DNA of 64,000 nt from an uncultured Acetatifactor sp. (GCA_910584865.1 CAJUCE010000020.1:34575-98574); one strand, 5' to 3'; numbered from the stretch's first letter, positions 16,091 to 26,447 are shown. Made by a program: numbers and translations. Notes: generated by a model from the letters alone, not told the origin.

Positions 16091-17923
16091 ATGAAGCAAA
16101 AAAGAGAAGATGTAAGGAACGTTGCCATCATAGCCCATGTGGACCACGGCAAGACAACACTGGTGGACGAACTGTTAAAACAAAGCGGTGTATTCCGCGA
16201 GGGACAGACAGTAGCGGAACGCATCATGGACTCCAACGATATCGAACGCGAGCGTGGCATCACCATCCTTTCCAAAAATACCGCCGTAATGTACAAAGAT
16301 ACGAAAATCAACATTGTGGACACGCCCGGCCATGCTGATTTCGGCGGAGAAGTAGAGCGTGTCTTGAAAATGGTCAACGGTGTCATCCTGGTAGTGGATG
16401 CATTCGAAGGTCCTATGCCTCAGACCAAATTCGTGCTCAGAAAGGCATTGGAACTGAAACTGCCCGTCATCGTATGCATCAACAAAATTGACCGCCCCGA
16501 AGCAAGACCGGACGAGGTGATGGATGAAGTTCTGGAACTGTTCCTGGAGCTGGATGCCGACGATGCCCAGCTGGACTGTCCTTTCGTCTATGCGTCCGCA
16601 AAATCCGGAGTGGCCTCTATGGAATCCTCCGAAACCGGCATCAGCATGGAACCTCTGTTCGAGACCATCGTGAATTATATTCCTGCTCCTGAAGGGGACA
16701 GCCAGGCAGGCACACAGGTCCTCATCAGCACCGTGGACTACAATGAATACGTGGGCCGCATCGGCATCGGAAAAGTGGACAACGGCACAATCAGGGTAAA
16801 CCAGGAAGTAGTCATCTGCAACCACCATGATCCGGATAAGCAGGTGAAAGTAAAGGTCAGCAAACTTTATGAATTTGACGGCCTGAACAAAGTCGAGGTA
16901 AAGGAGGCCGGCATCGGCTCAATCGTGGCGATTTCCGGTATCGCCGATCTCCATATAGGAGACACCCTCTGCTCTCCGGAAGCAGTGCTCCCCATACCCT
17001 TCCAGAAGATCAGCGAACCTACGATAGCCATGCAATTCATGGTAAACGACTCTCCTCTTGCCGGACAGGACGGAAAATATGTCACCAGCCGTCATATCCG
17101 TGACAGATTATTCCGCGAATTGAATACGGATGTCTCTCTGCGTGTGGAAGAAACCGATACCACCGAATGCTTTAAAGTATCCGGACGCGGGGAACTTCAT
17201 CTATCCGTTCTGATCGAAACCATGCGCCGTGAGGGCTATGAGTTTGCAGTCAGCAAGGCCGAGGTTCTCTACCATACAGACGAGGCCGGCCGCCGTACAG
17301 AACCCATGGAACTGGCTTACATCGATGTCCCCAACGAATTTGCAGGCGCCGTCATCGAAAAGCTGGGCCAGAGAAAAGGCGAACTGCGCAACATGGGCAG
17401 TATGTCCGGAGGAACCTACACACGTCTGGAGTTCTCTATTCCGGCCAGAGGCCTGATCGGTTACCGCGGCGAATTTCTGACAGATACCAAGGGCAACGGC
17501 ATCATGAATACAATTTTTGACGGCTATGCCCCCTACAAGGGCGATATTCAATACCGGAGGCAGGGCTCCCTGATCGCCTTTGAAGCAGGAGAATCTATTA
17601 CCTACGGCCTGTTCAACGCCCAGGAGAGAGGCACGCTGTTCATCGGACCCGGCGAAAAAGTATATGGCGGAATGGTAGTCGGCCAGACAGGGCGCAGCGA
17701 GGATATCGAAGTAAACGTATGCAAAAAGAAACAGTTGACCAATACCCGTTCCTCCGGCGCCGATGATGCATTGCGTCTGGTTCCTCCCCGGATCCTTTCC
17801 ATGGAACAGGCTCTGGATTTTATCGATACGGATGAGCTGTTGGAAATTACCCCCTCACACTTACGAATCCGGAAAAAAATCCTGGATCCTACGCTGCGCA
17901 AACGCGCTGCTCTCAAAAAATAG
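16091..17923 (+). CDS. typA: Ribosome-associated GTPase TypA/BipA
   Basis: The 610-residue translational GTPase has all G motifs: AHVDHGKTT (about residues 15-23), [22 protein letters not shown] and SAKSG. The EF-G-like domains and the BipA-specific C-terminal domain ([20 protein letters not shown], then [11 protein letters not shown]) follow. BipA acts on the ribosome during assembly and stress. It is the only gene in its transcript, with its own promoter and terminator. The ATG follows GAGG by ten bases. Confidence 0.97.
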   Translation: MKQKREDVRNVAIIAHVDHGKTTLVDELLKQSGVFREGQTVAERIMDSNDIERERGITILSKNTAVMYKDTKINIVDTPGHADFGGEVERVLKMVNGVILVVDAFEGPMPQTKFVLRKALELKLPVIVCINKIDRPEARPDEVMDEVLELFLELDADDAQLDCPFVYASAKSGVASMESSETGISMEPLFETIVNYIPAPEGDSQAGTQVLISTVDYNEYVGRIGIGKVDNGTIRVNQEVVICNHHDPDKQVKVKVSKLYEFDGLNKVEVKEAGIGSIVAISGIADLHIGDTLCSPEAVLPIPFQKISEPTIAMQFMVNDSPLAGQDGKYVTSRHIRDRLFRELNTDVSLRVEETDTTECFKVSGRGELHLSVLIETMRREGYEFAVSKAEVLYHTDEAGRRTEPMELAYIDVPNEFAGAVIEKLGQRKGELRNMGSMSGGTYTRLEFSIPARGLIGYRGEFLTDTKGNGIMNTIFDGYAPYKGDIQYRRQGSLIAFEAGESITYGLFNAQERGTLFIGPGEKVYGGMVVGQTGRSEDIEVNVCKKKQLTNTRSSGADDALRLVPPRILSMEQALDFIDTDELLEITPSHLRIRKKILDPTLRKRAALKK

Positions 17924-17931
17924 TCATACAG

Positions 17932-17970
17932 AAAAGCTTTCGGTTACATGCCGGAAGCTTTTTGTATTTT
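17932..17970 (+). terminator. Intrinsic terminator of typA
   Basis: AAAAGCTTTCGG (17932-17943) pairs with CCGGAAGCTTTT (17951-17962) with one G-U pair, followed by TGTATTTT. Confidence 0.85.
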
Positions 17971-18116
17971 CTTCGATTCGTCTCTGCTTGGGAAAACTAT
18001 CGATAACTGATCGGAGCACAACTCTGCACAAGAACACAAGAAAGTCTGACTTCAATCCTTCCGGGATTGAAATTAATGTAACAAATTTTTGTAATAAAGT
18101 CAAGTGTTTTTTGGAC

Positions 18117-18722
18117 TTATATTACGACTCCCAGGCCTTTCAGCGCTTCGCCGGCCTGTTCTTTGGAACAAAAGCAGATTCCGCTGATCCCCAGAGCCTG
18201 CGCCGCTTCCACATTCCCCATTGTATCGTCAATAAATACACTTTCTTCCGCTTTCAGAGAGTATCTGGACAGCAGGCGTGTATAAATCTCGGCATCCGGC
18301 TTAACCACCTTCTCCTGATAAGACAGAATCCCTCCGTCCATAAACGGCATAAAATCAAGCGCATCCCGGCATTCCGCATAGACCTTATGTGAGAAATTGG
18401 ACAGATAAAATACCCTGTACCCCTTTGCCTTCAGCTCCTGAATCCAGGGAATTGCATACTCCCTCTTTGTCACAATTCCTTCCACATTGTCATAAGCTCT
18501 GTGAATCTCTGCTGCGATCTCCGGATCCATTTTAATAAATTCCTGCATGATCTTCTCGATCTCCCATACCCCGCGGTCCACCTCATTCCACAGCGGCGTC
18601 AGTACGGAAGCCCTTGCAATACGCCCGATCATCTCCTCATCAAAGCCTTTGTCTTCCAGAAATCCCTTCCACCGAAAATCTGTCAGCACATTCCCGATAT
18701 CAAAAATTATATTCCGTATCAT
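18117..18722 (-). CDS. HAD superfamily phosphatase linked to the rhamnose operon
   Basis: The 201-residue protein is a HAD subfamily IA hydrolase. Motif I is FDIGNVLTDF; the usual DxD is DIGNV, as in the YihX-like subgroup. LSNFS is motif II, VVKPDAEIY motif III and FIDDTMGNVEAA motif IV. It likely dephosphorylates a sugar phosphate; the substrate is unknown. It lies 92 bases after rhaD on the same strand, so it may be the last operon gene. GAGAGGAAG precedes the ATG. Confidence 0.85.
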   Translation of the reverse strand: MIRNIIFDIGNVLTDFRWKGFLEDKGFDEEMIGRIARASVLTPLWNEVDRGVWEIEKIMQEFIKMDPEIAAEIHRAYDNVEGIVTKREYAIPWIQELKAKGYRVFYLSNFSHKVYAECRDALDFMPFMDGGILSYQEKVVKPDAEIYTRLLSRYSLKAEESVFIDDTMGNVEAAQALGISGICFCSKEQAGEALKGLGVVI

Positions 18723-18814
18723 TTTTCTTCCTCTCAAATTCTTATTACTTTCCTATGACCGCAGCAAAACGCCCGGCTCTCCCATAGGGAGAACACGGAC
18801 GTTCCTGCCGATTC

Positions 18815-19675
18815 TCAGCAATACAATTCGTCATCCGATACAAAACTCAGAATTTCTTCATTTAATGTCACACCGAATTCCCGTCCGATGGCGCGCAGAT
18901 TATCGTCCGTAATAACCTGCCTGGGCGGTTTCCCACCTGTTGCAGCCAGTGCGATGGAAGCAATCTGTGCAGCTTTCTCGATGGTATGCATCAGCCCGAA
19001 AGCGGTATCAAAATCAGGACCTGACACAAAGAGACCGTGGAAAGCCCATATGGCGGCATCGTATTTCTCCATGAGCACACAGGTAGCCTTCGCAATCTCC
19101 GGTCCGCCGGGTACCATCCAGGGCACTACTCCCACGCCTCCGGGGAATACTACGCAGCATTCGGTTGCGCTCTTCCAAAGCATCCTGGTAAACACCTCCG
19201 ACTGCAGCGGCAGTACATAGGTCAATGCAATCACATAGGGCGTATGTGCATGGTATATTACCCTGTTTTCCCCGCCTGTCACCCGTTTTCTCACGGAATG
19301 ATTCATAAAATGCGTCGGGAACTCGCTGGTAGGCCTGCCTCCGTTCTCCAGCCCCCAGACAATACGGTAAGAATCACCTTCCTCGTTAATTTCCACAATG
19401 CAGATACTGTTTTGAGGTTCCAGTCCCACATTCTGCAAAAATTTACCGCTGCCGGTGGAGATAAAATGTTCTCCCTTCAGATTGTCCGCTTCCACTCCCA
19501 GCTTCACCCAGGATCCCGGAGTCGCGCGAAAATAAGGCCGGCATTCCGCCACCTCTTCCTCTTTCATCCGATAAGTCAGATTTCCCCCGTTTCTCTCGTG
19601 CCATCCCTGCCGCACGCCGTCATGGCACATGCGGATGTAATCCTCCATCACCTTCACGCCAAATATATTGTTCAT
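18815..19675 (-). CDS. rhaD: Rhamnulose-1-phosphate aldolase
   Basis: The 286-residue class II aldolase cleaves L-rhamnulose-1-phosphate to dihydroxyacetone phosphate and L-lactaldehyde. It shows WHERNGGNLTYR (about residues 24-35), the zinc-ligand motif YHAHTPYVIAL and the downstream FHGLFVSG with the third histidine. Length agrees with E. coli RhaD (274). I start at the ATG following AAAGGAG rather than 44 codons upstream, because that extension would overlap rhaA. It is 47 bases after rhaA. Confidence 0.93.
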   Translation of the reverse strand: MNNIFGVKVMEDYIRMCHDGVRQGWHERNGGNLTYRMKEEEVAECRPYFRATPGSWVKLGVEADNLKGEHFISTGSGKFLQNVGLEPQNSICIVEINEEGDSYRIVWGLENGGRPTSEFPTHFMNHSVRKRVTGGENRVIYHAHTPYVIALTYVLPLQSEVFTRMLWKSATECCVVFPGGVGVVPWMVPGGPEIAKATCVLMEKYDAAIWAFHGLFVSGPDFDTAFGLMHTIEKAAQIASIALAATGGKPPRQVITDDNLRAIGREFGVTLNEEILSFVSDDELYC

Positions 19676-19722
19676 ACCCTCTGACTCCTTTTGTCCGCTC
19701 TGCACAGACATCCTTATGCCGA

Positions 19723-20979
19723 TTATCTCTTCAGCTGCACTTCGTCCTCGTATTTTCTGATCTCGCCGTAGAATTCCCGGTCGGAAACCACGCCGCAGCG
19801 CCGGCAATATTCATTCCACACATCACCGAAAGGCAATGTCTTAATCGCTTCCTGCTCCACCATCAGCTCCGTCATCCGGTTCTCATTCTGCAGCTTTTTA
19901 AGCGCCTCATTGGGCGTACACATAGCGGAAAGCAGTGCCTTCTGCCAGCTGCGGAAGCCCATGGCCCAGGCAGAGACACGGTTGATACTGGCATCAAAAT
20001 AATCCAATGCCATATACACTCTCTTCAGACCGTCGCATCTGACGATCTCCTTTGCCATTTCCTTCGTCTCATCATCGAAAAGCACCACATGATCGCTGTC
20101 CCAGCGGATGGCTCTCGTAATATGCAGAGCGATCTCGGGATAGAAGCACAAAAGTGCGGGAATCTTGTCCGACACAACCTCTGTGGGATGATAATGTCCG
20201 TTATCCATCAGGGGCAAACAGCCTTCATGGGTAGCTGCAAAGCTTAAGGTGAATTCCGCGCTGCCCGCCGTATAAGCCTCCACGCCGATGCCAAATACCT
20301 TGGACTCCACACATGGCTTTACCTTGTCCCTGTCATGGGGCTCGGACAAAATCTGCTCGATGGAATCCTTGTATCTCATCCTGGGTCCCATACGGTCCGC
20401 CGGAATATCTTTATATCCGTCGCCCGTCCAGATATTCATGACACAGGGAATCCCTGTCTCCTCGGCAAAATACTGGGAAATACGGATACATGCCTTGCCG
20501 TGGTCAATCCAGAACTTCCTGGTCTCCTCATCAGGACTGGTAAGCGTCAGGCCGTCCTTCATCTTGTCGTGGGAGAAAAATGTAGGGTTAAAGTCGATGC
20601 CCATATTCCTCTCCTTTGCAAACTCCACCCACTTTGCGAAATGCTTCGGCTCAATCTTATCCCTGTCCACGAACTCGCCGGGTTCGAAAATCGCATAGCT
20701 GGCATGCAGATTCAATTTCTTCTTGCCGGGCATCAGGCTTAAAGCCTTGTCCATATCCTGCATGAGCTCCCCGGGCGTTTTGGCTTTCCCGGGATAGTTG
20801 CCGGTAGTCTGGATACCGCCGGTTAAGGGTCCGTCATGATCGAAGCCGATCACATCGTCTCCCTGCCAACAGTGGAGCGATACCGGCGCTTCCATACATT
20901 TTCCGATGGCTTCCTCCACATCCACGCCATAAGACGCATAAATTTCCTTTGCGGATTCAAATCTTTCCTTTGCTGTCAT
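19723..20979 (-). CDS. rhaA: L-rhamnose isomerase
   Basis: This 418-residue enzyme converts L-rhamnose to L-rhamnulose. The sequence MEAPVSLHCWQGDDVIGFD near residues 29-47, GGIQTTGNYPG, LNLHASYAIF, GIDFNPTFFSH and the HVVLFDDETKEMAKEIVR stretch match RhaA along its length (E. coli RhaA is 419). AAGGAAG precedes the ATG. It is the middle gene of rhaB-rhaA-rhaD, 45 bases after rhaB. Confidence 0.96.
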   Translation of the reverse strand: MTAKERFESAKEIYASYGVDVEEAIGKCMEAPVSLHCWQGDDVIGFDHDGPLTGGIQTTGNYPGKAKTPGELMQDMDKALSLMPGKKKLNLHASYAIFEPGEFVDRDKIEPKHFAKWVEFAKERNMGIDFNPTFFSHDKMKDGLTLTSPDEETRKFWIDHGKACIRISQYFAEETGIPCVMNIWTGDGYKDIPADRMGPRMRYKDSIEQILSEPHDRDKVKPCVESKVFGIGVEAYTAGSAEFTLSFAATHEGCLPLMDNGHYHPTEVVSDKIPALLCFYPEIALHITRAIRWDSDHVVLFDDETKEMAKEIVRCDGLKRVYMALDYFDASINRVSAWAMGFRSWQKALLSAMCTPNEALKKLQNENRMTELMVEQEAIKTLPFGDVWNEYCRRCGVVSDREFYGEIRKYEDEVQLKR

Positions 20980-21023
20980 TTTTTCTTCCTTTCTGTCTCT
21001 GTTATATGCTATGTATCATAGTG

Positions 21024-22469
21024 TCACTCACAGGCGTATTGCTGAATGGGAAATGAACGGAACACACATGCCCTGGCTGCTTTCAGATCCGCAAGCTCTC
21101 CCGCAGTCATCATCTGAGCCGCCACATTGCCGATGGCAGTAGCCTCCGTGGGACCTGCATACACCGGTATCCCCGTTGCCTTTGCCGTCAGCCGGTTCAG
21201 ATATTCCGCATTGGAGCCGCCTCCTACGATATGGATCCGGTCATACTTCTTCCCCGTCATGCTCTCCACTTCCTTTATGGTGGCGGCATAACATTTCGCC
21301 AGACTGTTATAAATAACGGAAGCCACCTCCGCAAGCCCCTCCGGCACCTGCTGGCCCGATTCCCTGCAGGCCTGGCGAACCTCCTGTGTCATATTGGCCG
21401 GCGCCAGGAAGCGATCGTCATTGCAATCTACAATCGACGCAATATCGCATTTCGAAGCCATCTCACAGATCTCTCCAAAACCAAGCTCGCCGCCGATTTC
21501 CTTTTTCACGGACTGAATCATCCACAATCCCATGATATTCTTCAAATACCGGAAGCGATAATCATAACCGCCCTCATTGGTCAGATTATTTGCCTTGCTC
21601 TCCGGCGAACAATCCGCCTTCATCAATTCCGTTCCCATCAAAGACCAGGTTCCTGAGCTTATATACAATGCGTCATCGCTGTCCGTGGGCACTGCGATCA
21701 CTGCCGATCCCGTATCATGGCTGGCCGGCACCACTACCTGGCAGTCAAATCCCACCTCTTCCCTTACAGCTTCCACCAGACTGCCGATCTCGGTACCCGG
21801 GACCACGATCTTCTGGAAAATGTGCCTTGGGTATCCCAGCCTGTCGATCAGCTCCATATCCCAGACCTTTGTCTGCGGGCTGATCAGCTGGCCCGTGGTG
21901 GCTTCCGTGTATTCCGTCACAGCCACGCCGGAGAGCAGATAATGGAAATAATCCGGCATCATCAACAGCGTCTGTGCCTTTTCAAGCTGTTCCGGCTTCT
22001 TTGTCTTCAGGGCCATCAGCTGATAAATGGTATTAAAAATCGCCTTCTGAATCCCTGTGCGGGCATACAGCTCGTCTTCCGGCATCAGTTTATATACCTC
22101 TTCATCCATGCCTCTGGTGCGTCCGTCGCGATATGCCACTGCATTGCCGATACGCTTTCCCTCTTTGTCCAGCAGCACAAAGTCCACCCCCCAGGTATCC
22201 ACACCTACACTGACGGGAATTTTGCCGAGCTTTGCACATTTCTTCATGCCCAGCTTGATCTGCGCAAACAGCTCATCCACATCCCAGACCATCTCGCCGT
22301 CTTTCTCCACCATTCCATTGGGAAAACGGTGTACCTCCTCCAGAACCATTCTGCCATCCTCCAAATGGGCCAATATATGCCGTCCGCTGGATGCCCCGAT
22401 GTCAATCGCCAGATAATATCCGGCCGGAGCACCATTTTGGCTGTTCTTATCCTCTGGGTTCATTGCCAT
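21024..22469 (-). CDS. rhaB: Rhamnulokinase
   Basis: The 481-residue FGGY-family kinase phosphorylates L-rhamnulose. LAIDIGASSGRHILA (about residues 19-33), GVDTWGVDFVLLD, the phosphate-binding SSGTWSLMG and the C-terminal IHIVGGGSNAEYLNRLTA motif are present. I choose the ATG after AGGAGAGGAGAGGG; 33 upstream in-frame codons are discarded. A TATGGTACAAT extended -10 lies at 22514-22524 without a good -35, so an activator may be required. No RhaS/RhaR-type regulator or transporter is adjacent. Confidence 0.95.
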   Translation of the reverse strand: MAMNPEDKNSQNGAPAGYYLAIDIGASSGRHILAHLEDGRMVLEEVHRFPNGMVEKDGEMVWDVDELFAQIKLGMKKCAKLGKIPVSVGVDTWGVDFVLLDKEGKRIGNAVAYRDGRTRGMDEEVYKLMPEDELYARTGIQKAIFNTIYQLMALKTKKPEQLEKAQTLLMMPDYFHYLLSGVAVTEYTEATTGQLISPQTKVWDMELIDRLGYPRHIFQKIVVPGTEIGSLVEAVREEVGFDCQVVVPASHDTGSAVIAVPTDSDDALYISSGTWSLMGTELMKADCSPESKANNLTNEGGYDYRFRYLKNIMGLWMIQSVKKEIGGELGFGEICEMASKCDIASIVDCNDDRFLAPANMTQEVRQACRESGQQVPEGLAEVASVIYNSLAKCYAATIKEVESMTGKKYDRIHIVGGGSNAEYLNRLTAKATGIPVYAGPTEATAIGNVAAQMMTAGELADLKAARACVFRSFPIQQYACE

Positions 22470-22584
22470 CCCTCTCCTCTCCTTTCTTTGCCTTCGTCTC
22501 CATGGATAAAAAAATTGTACCATATTTTGAAATACAAAAAAAGAGATTTTTTCATTTTGTTGAAACATTCAGCATTTCCGGGCA

Positions 22585-23493
22585 TCACTGCAACTCATAA
22601 GGCGTCATCTGGTACACATAATAATTCAGCCAGTTGCTGTAGAGATTGTTGCTATGAGAACGCCACTGCAGCAGAGGCTTCTCTTTGGGGTCATCCCCCG
22701 GATAATAATGAAAGGGAATCTGAATGGGCAGTCCCTTATTCAAATCCCTGAAATATTCATTATTGAGCGAATATCTGTCATATTCCGGATGCCCTGTGAC
22801 AAAGATCTTTTTACCCTCCTGCGCAATAGCCAGATATACCCCCGCCTCCGGGGATTCCGCCAGCACCGTCAATTCCTTACAGGCATGAATGGCCTCTGCC
22901 GGAGACTCTGTGTGACGGCTCTGGGGCGCCGGGAAAATATCGTCAAATCCGCGCACCAGCGGAATCTTACGGTTCTTGACTCTATGGTCATAGACGCCGA
23001 ACAGCTTTTGCGGCAGCTTCTTTTTATCAATCCCGTAATAATGGTACAGCCCTGCCTGGGAAGCCCAGCAAATATGAAGCGTAGAGGTCACATGTGTCTC
23101 GGCCCAGTCAAAGATATCGCAGATCTCCTGCCAATAATCCACTTCCTCAAAGGGAATGTCTTCTACGGGCGCCCCCGTCACGATCATCCCGTCGTAATTT
23201 CTGTCCCGTATTTCCTCCCAGGTAACATAAAATTTATTCAGGTGATTGGCCGAGGTATTTTGGGACACATGACTGCTGGCATTCATGAATGTCACATCCA
23301 CCTGAAGGGGCGTGTTGGACAGGGCCCTCAAAAGCTGCAGTTCCGTATCCTGTTTCACAGGCATATTATTCAAAATCAGCACCTCCAGAGGCCGGATGTC
23401 CTGATGCATCGCCCGAAATTCATCCATGACAAATATATTTTCATTCTCCAGAATTTCCTTTGCGGGCAGATCCCGCTGTGTCTTAATCGGCAT
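22585..23493 (-). CDS. metA: Homoserine O-acetyltransferase, MetA family
   Basis: The 302-residue protein activates homoserine for methionine synthesis. Cys142 (HICWASQAG) is the acyl-enzyme nucleophile, with His235 and Glu237 in GHPEYD. Residue 111 is Glu (GAPVE). In the MetA family Glu111 is associated with acetyl-CoA use and Gly111 with succinyl-CoA use, so acetylation is predicted despite the usual succinyltransferase name. AGGAGG lies nine bases before the ATG. A large inverted repeat occupies the space between this gene and ligA. Confidence 0.93.
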   Translation of the reverse strand: MPIKTQRDLPAKEILENENIFVMDEFRAMHQDIRPLEVLILNNMPVKQDTELQLLRALSNTPLQVDVTFMNASSHVSQNTSANHLNKFYVTWEEIRDRNYDGMIVTGAPVEDIPFEEVDYWQEICDIFDWAETHVTSTLHICWASQAGLYHYYGIDKKKLPQKLFGVYDHRVKNRKIPLVRGFDDIFPAPQSRHTESPAEAIHACKELTVLAESPEAGVYLAIAQEGKKIFVTGHPEYDRYSLNNEYFRDLNKGLPIQIPFHYYPGDDPKEKPLLQWRSHSNNLYSNWLNYYVYQMTPYELQ

Positions 23494-23519
23494 TTTTATA
23501 TTCCTCCTATTCCAGTTCC

Positions 23520-23614
23520 GCAGAAAGCCGAGCCAGTACCAGTTAATGGCAGAGAATTTCCGGCCGCTAAATGATGCGTCCGCAAATCCTCTGGGCACTG
23601 GCTCGGCTTTCTGC
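23520..23614 (-). repeat. 95-base inverted-repeat element upstream of metA
   Basis: Arms 23520-23537 (GCAGAAAGCCGAGCCAGT) and 23597-23614 are perfect complements of 18 bases. Inside, CAGAG/CTCTG pairing adds a second helix. There is no T-run on either side. It is either a folded metA leader RNA, a processed transcript boundary or a small non-autonomous element. It begins about 30 bases before the metA start codon and ends about 30 bases after the ligA stop. Confidence 0.7.
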
Positions 23615-23646
23615 TGTTTCCAACTCCACAACAATCCCTTTTCTTT

Positions 23647-25692
23647 TTATTCCTGTCCCGCTGTCTCTATATGGTACTGCTTGAGGAAATCGTCCTCAGA
23701 CAGAACGGGGATGCCCAGTTCTGCAGCCTTTTTATTTTTTGAAGAAGTAGAATTCACGTCGTTGTTTATAAGGCAGGTAGTTTTTCCGGTGACGCTCCCC
23801 GTGACCTTCCCTCCCTTGCGCTCAATCTCTTCCTTTAACTCGCTCCTGCCGGAAAAATGCGTCAGTGAACCTGTAATCACAAAGCTCATGCCTGCCAGAG
23901 TCTGGCTTCCTTCCTCCACTTTCGGAACTTCTATCTGTAATTCCCGCATCAGTGTCTCTATTCTGCGCAGATTGTCTTCGTCCCTCATATATGTGACAAA
24001 AGCCGTGGCGATTACCTCCCCAACGCCGTCTATGGCACTCAGAGTCTCCACATCCGCCTCTTCCATTCTTTTCAGGTCATAATCAAAATAACGGCAGAGC
24101 ATTTTGGCATTTGCCGCGCCGATGTTGGCAATGCCCAGTCCGTACAGTACCCTGGGCAATGTAGTCTTTCTCGCCCGGTTTATGCTGTCGGTGAGATTCT
24201 GATAGGATTTTTCCCCAAAACCCTCCATCTCCACGATCTGATCACGGTACTGGTCCAGGTGAAACAGGTCTGCAAATTCGTGGATAAAGCCCAGATCCAC
24301 AAATTTCTCCAGAGTGGCCTCCGACAATCCGTCGATGTTGATGGCATCCCGGCTGACAAATAAAGTAAAAGACTTAATCTGCTTCGCCGCGCATTTTTCA
24401 TTTGTACAGTAAAGCGATTGTACGTCGTTTGTCTGTCGGATCTCCGTTTTTTCTCCGCACACAGGACAAAACTCCGGTATCTCCACCAACTGTCTTTCCT
24501 CTGCCGCTTCCTGCGCCGTCAGATTCTCCGCAATCTGAGGGATAATCATGTTGGCCTTGTACACGCTGATCCGATCCCCGATGCCCAGGCGCAGCCCCCG
24601 GAGAATGCTGATATTGTGTACGGAGGCCCGGCTGACGGTAGTTCCCTCCAACTCTACCGGTTCAAAGATCGCCACCGGATTAATCAGCCCTGTCCGGCTT
24701 GCACTCCACTCTATCTCTTTCAAAGTAGTCTCCCGCAGTTCGTCCGCCCATTTGAAGGCAATTCCGTTCCTGGGAAACTTCGCCGTCCGCCCTAGAGACT
24801 GACCATAGGCATTATCGTCATAGATCAGCACCAATCCGTCGGAGGGTATGTCATAGCTCTCTATTTTATCTTCAAAAAGGGAAACCGTCTCCAAGATCGT
24901 ATCTTCGTTTACCAAATAGTGCTCTACCACTTCAAATCCCTGCCGCTCCAGGAAGCGAAACTGCTCCTCCACGGAATCCATGACACCCGGGGCAATCTCT
25001 GTCTCTTCATCCGCTCCTTCCGTATTCTCATGTCCCGCTTCGACAGCGCTGACCAAGGTATATGCGAAAAAACGAACGCTTCTCTGTGCCGTAATCTCAT
25101 TGTTCAGCTGCCGCACGGAACCGCTGCAGAGATTTCTGGGATTTTTGTATCTCGCGTCCGCATCCGGTATCCCTTCATTGATCTTCTCGAAATCGGAATA
25201 GCTGATCACCGCCTCACCGCGCAGCACAAGCTCTCCCCTGAAGGGAATCGCACAGGGCAGATTCACGAAGGTCTTTGCATTGTTGGTAACCACCTCGCCG
25301 ATCTCGCCGTTGCCTCTGGTAACCGCCTTTTCCAGCTTCCCGCCGCGGTATGTCAGCACAATGGTCAAACCGTCCAGCTTCCAGCTCATCACCGCCGGAT
25401 GCCCCTGCAGCCAGTCTCTCAATTCCTCACGGCTCTTGGTTTTGTCCAGAGACAGCATGGGCGCCGTATGCCTGTCTTTGGGCAGCTCTTCCACCGCCTC
25501 ATACCCCACATTTACCGTAGGGCTGTTGGCCAGGACGATGCCTGTCTCTTTCTCCAGTGCCTCCAGTTCATCATATAAACCGTCGTATTCCCGATTGCTC
25601 ATAACCTCTGTGTCGTCGGCATAATAAGCTCTGGACGCCTTATTCAGAATGTCCACAAGATATTTGATTCGTTCTCTTTTCCCGGACTGCAT
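23647..25692 (-). CDS. ligA: NAD-dependent DNA ligase
   Basis: The 681-residue protein has the expected order: Ia domain with YYxxDxxxxSNxEYDxL, the adenylation motif KLDG with catalytic Lys105, OB fold, a Cys4 zinc finger (CPVCG, CTNEKC), helix-hairpin-helix repeats and a C-terminal BRCT domain (LAGMSFVITGSLTHFSGRSE). It seals nicks using NAD+. The common CEPKxDG is replaced by SWKLDG. The ATG is five bases after the pseudouridine synthase stop, so the genes are coupled. Confidence 0.95.
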   Translation of the reverse strand: MQSGKRERIKYLVDILNKASRAYYADDTEVMSNREYDGLYDELEALEKETGIVLANSPTVNVGYEAVEELPKDRHTAPMLSLDKTKSREELRDWLQGHPAVMSWKLDGLTIVLTYRGGKLEKAVTRGNGEIGEVVTNNAKTFVNLPCAIPFRGELVLRGEAVISYSDFEKINEGIPDADARYKNPRNLCSGSVRQLNNEITAQRSVRFFAYTLVSAVEAGHENTEGADEETEIAPGVMDSVEEQFRFLERQGFEVVEHYLVNEDTILETVSLFEDKIESYDIPSDGLVLIYDDNAYGQSLGRTAKFPRNGIAFKWADELRETTLKEIEWSASRTGLINPVAIFEPVELEGTTVSRASVHNISILRGLRLGIGDRISVYKANMIIPQIAENLTAQEAAEERQLVEIPEFCPVCGEKTEIRQTNDVQSLYCTNEKCAAKQIKSFTLFVSRDAINIDGLSEATLEKFVDLGFIHEFADLFHLDQYRDQIVEMEGFGEKSYQNLTDSINRARKTTLPRVLYGLGIANIGAANAKMLCRYFDYDLKRMEEADVETLSAIDGVGEVIATAFVTYMRDEDNLRRIETLMRELQIEVPKVEEGSQTLAGMSFVITGSLTHFSGRSELKEEIERKGGKVTGSVTGKTTCLINNDVNSTSSKNKKAAELGIPVLSEDDFLKQYHIETAGQE

Positions 25693-25697
25693 TTCCC

Positions 25698-26447
25698 TTA
25701 ACCATTCCTTTCTTCTTTACTTTCCGCCGCAAAACTGTCCATCCCGCAGGCCCGATAGAGCTCTGTCACTTCAGCCCTGTCAAGCTCCCGATATTCCCCG
25801 GGCTTCAAATTACCCAACTTGATATTCATCACTCTGATCCGCTTCAGGCTCTTCACCCGATATCCGCAGGCCGTACACATGCGGCGGATCTGTCTGTTGA
25901 GCCCCTGGGTCAATATGATTCGGAAGGTAAACTTTCCTGCCTTTTCCACCTCACACTGTCTTGTGACGACACCCAAATCTTCCAGATAGATACCCGCCGC
26001 CATTTTTCCCAGGAATGCATCCGAAATCTCTCTGTCCGTCCTTACCAGATACTCCTTCTCATGACGGTTCGCCCCTTTCATCATGGCCTGAATCAAATCC
26101 CCGTCATTGGCAAGGAGCAGCAATCCTTCCGAGTCCTTATCCAGCCGTCCGGCATACGTGACCCGCCTGGAATAGTTCACCACATCGGACACCGTTTGCT
26201 GCGCATGGGAATCCCGTTCGGTACAGGTCACTCCCGGAGGCTTGTAAAATGCCAGTACCACAGACCTAAAAACAGGCCGAACCGGCTTCCCTGCCACCAG
26301 AATCTCATCTTCCGCATTCACCTGCATCCCGCACTCCGCCCTTTGTCCGTTCACCAGCACCGCTCCGCCGGCGATGAGCCTGTCCGCGTCCCTTCTGGAG
26401 CAGACGCCGCTGCGGGCCAGGTATTTGTTCAATCTGATCTGTTCCAT
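25698..26447 (-). CDS. Pseudouridine synthase, RsuA/RluB/RluF family
   Basis: The 249-residue protein has an N-terminal S4 RNA-binding domain (RLNKYLARSGVCSRRDADRLI, residues 4-24) and the catalytic motif GRLDKDSEGLLLLANDGD with the active Asp. QGLNRQIRRMC and the KSLKRIRVMNI motif follow. This is closest to RluF/RluB-type large-subunit enzymes; the target uridine cannot be assigned. It is seven bases after the RNase H gene and five before ligA, forming a three-gene operon. Confidence 0.92.
   Translation of the reverse strand: MEQIRLNKYLARSGVCSRRDADRLIAGGAVLVNGQRAECGMQVNAEDEILVAGKPVRPVFRSVVLAFYKPPGVTCTERDSHAQQTVSDVVNYSRRVTYAGRLDKDSEGLLLLANDGDLIQAMMKGANRHEKEYLVRTDREISDAFLGKMAAGIYLEDLGVVTRQCEVEKAGKFTFRIILTQGLNRQIRRMCTACGYRVKSLKRIRVMNIKLGNLKPGEYRELDRAEVTELYRACGMDSFAAESKEERNG

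Noticed and set aside
23494..23634. N-terminal extension of MetA through the inverted repeat
   Set aside because: MetA family numbering fits exactly from the ATG at 23493, and the extension is translated from the structured element.
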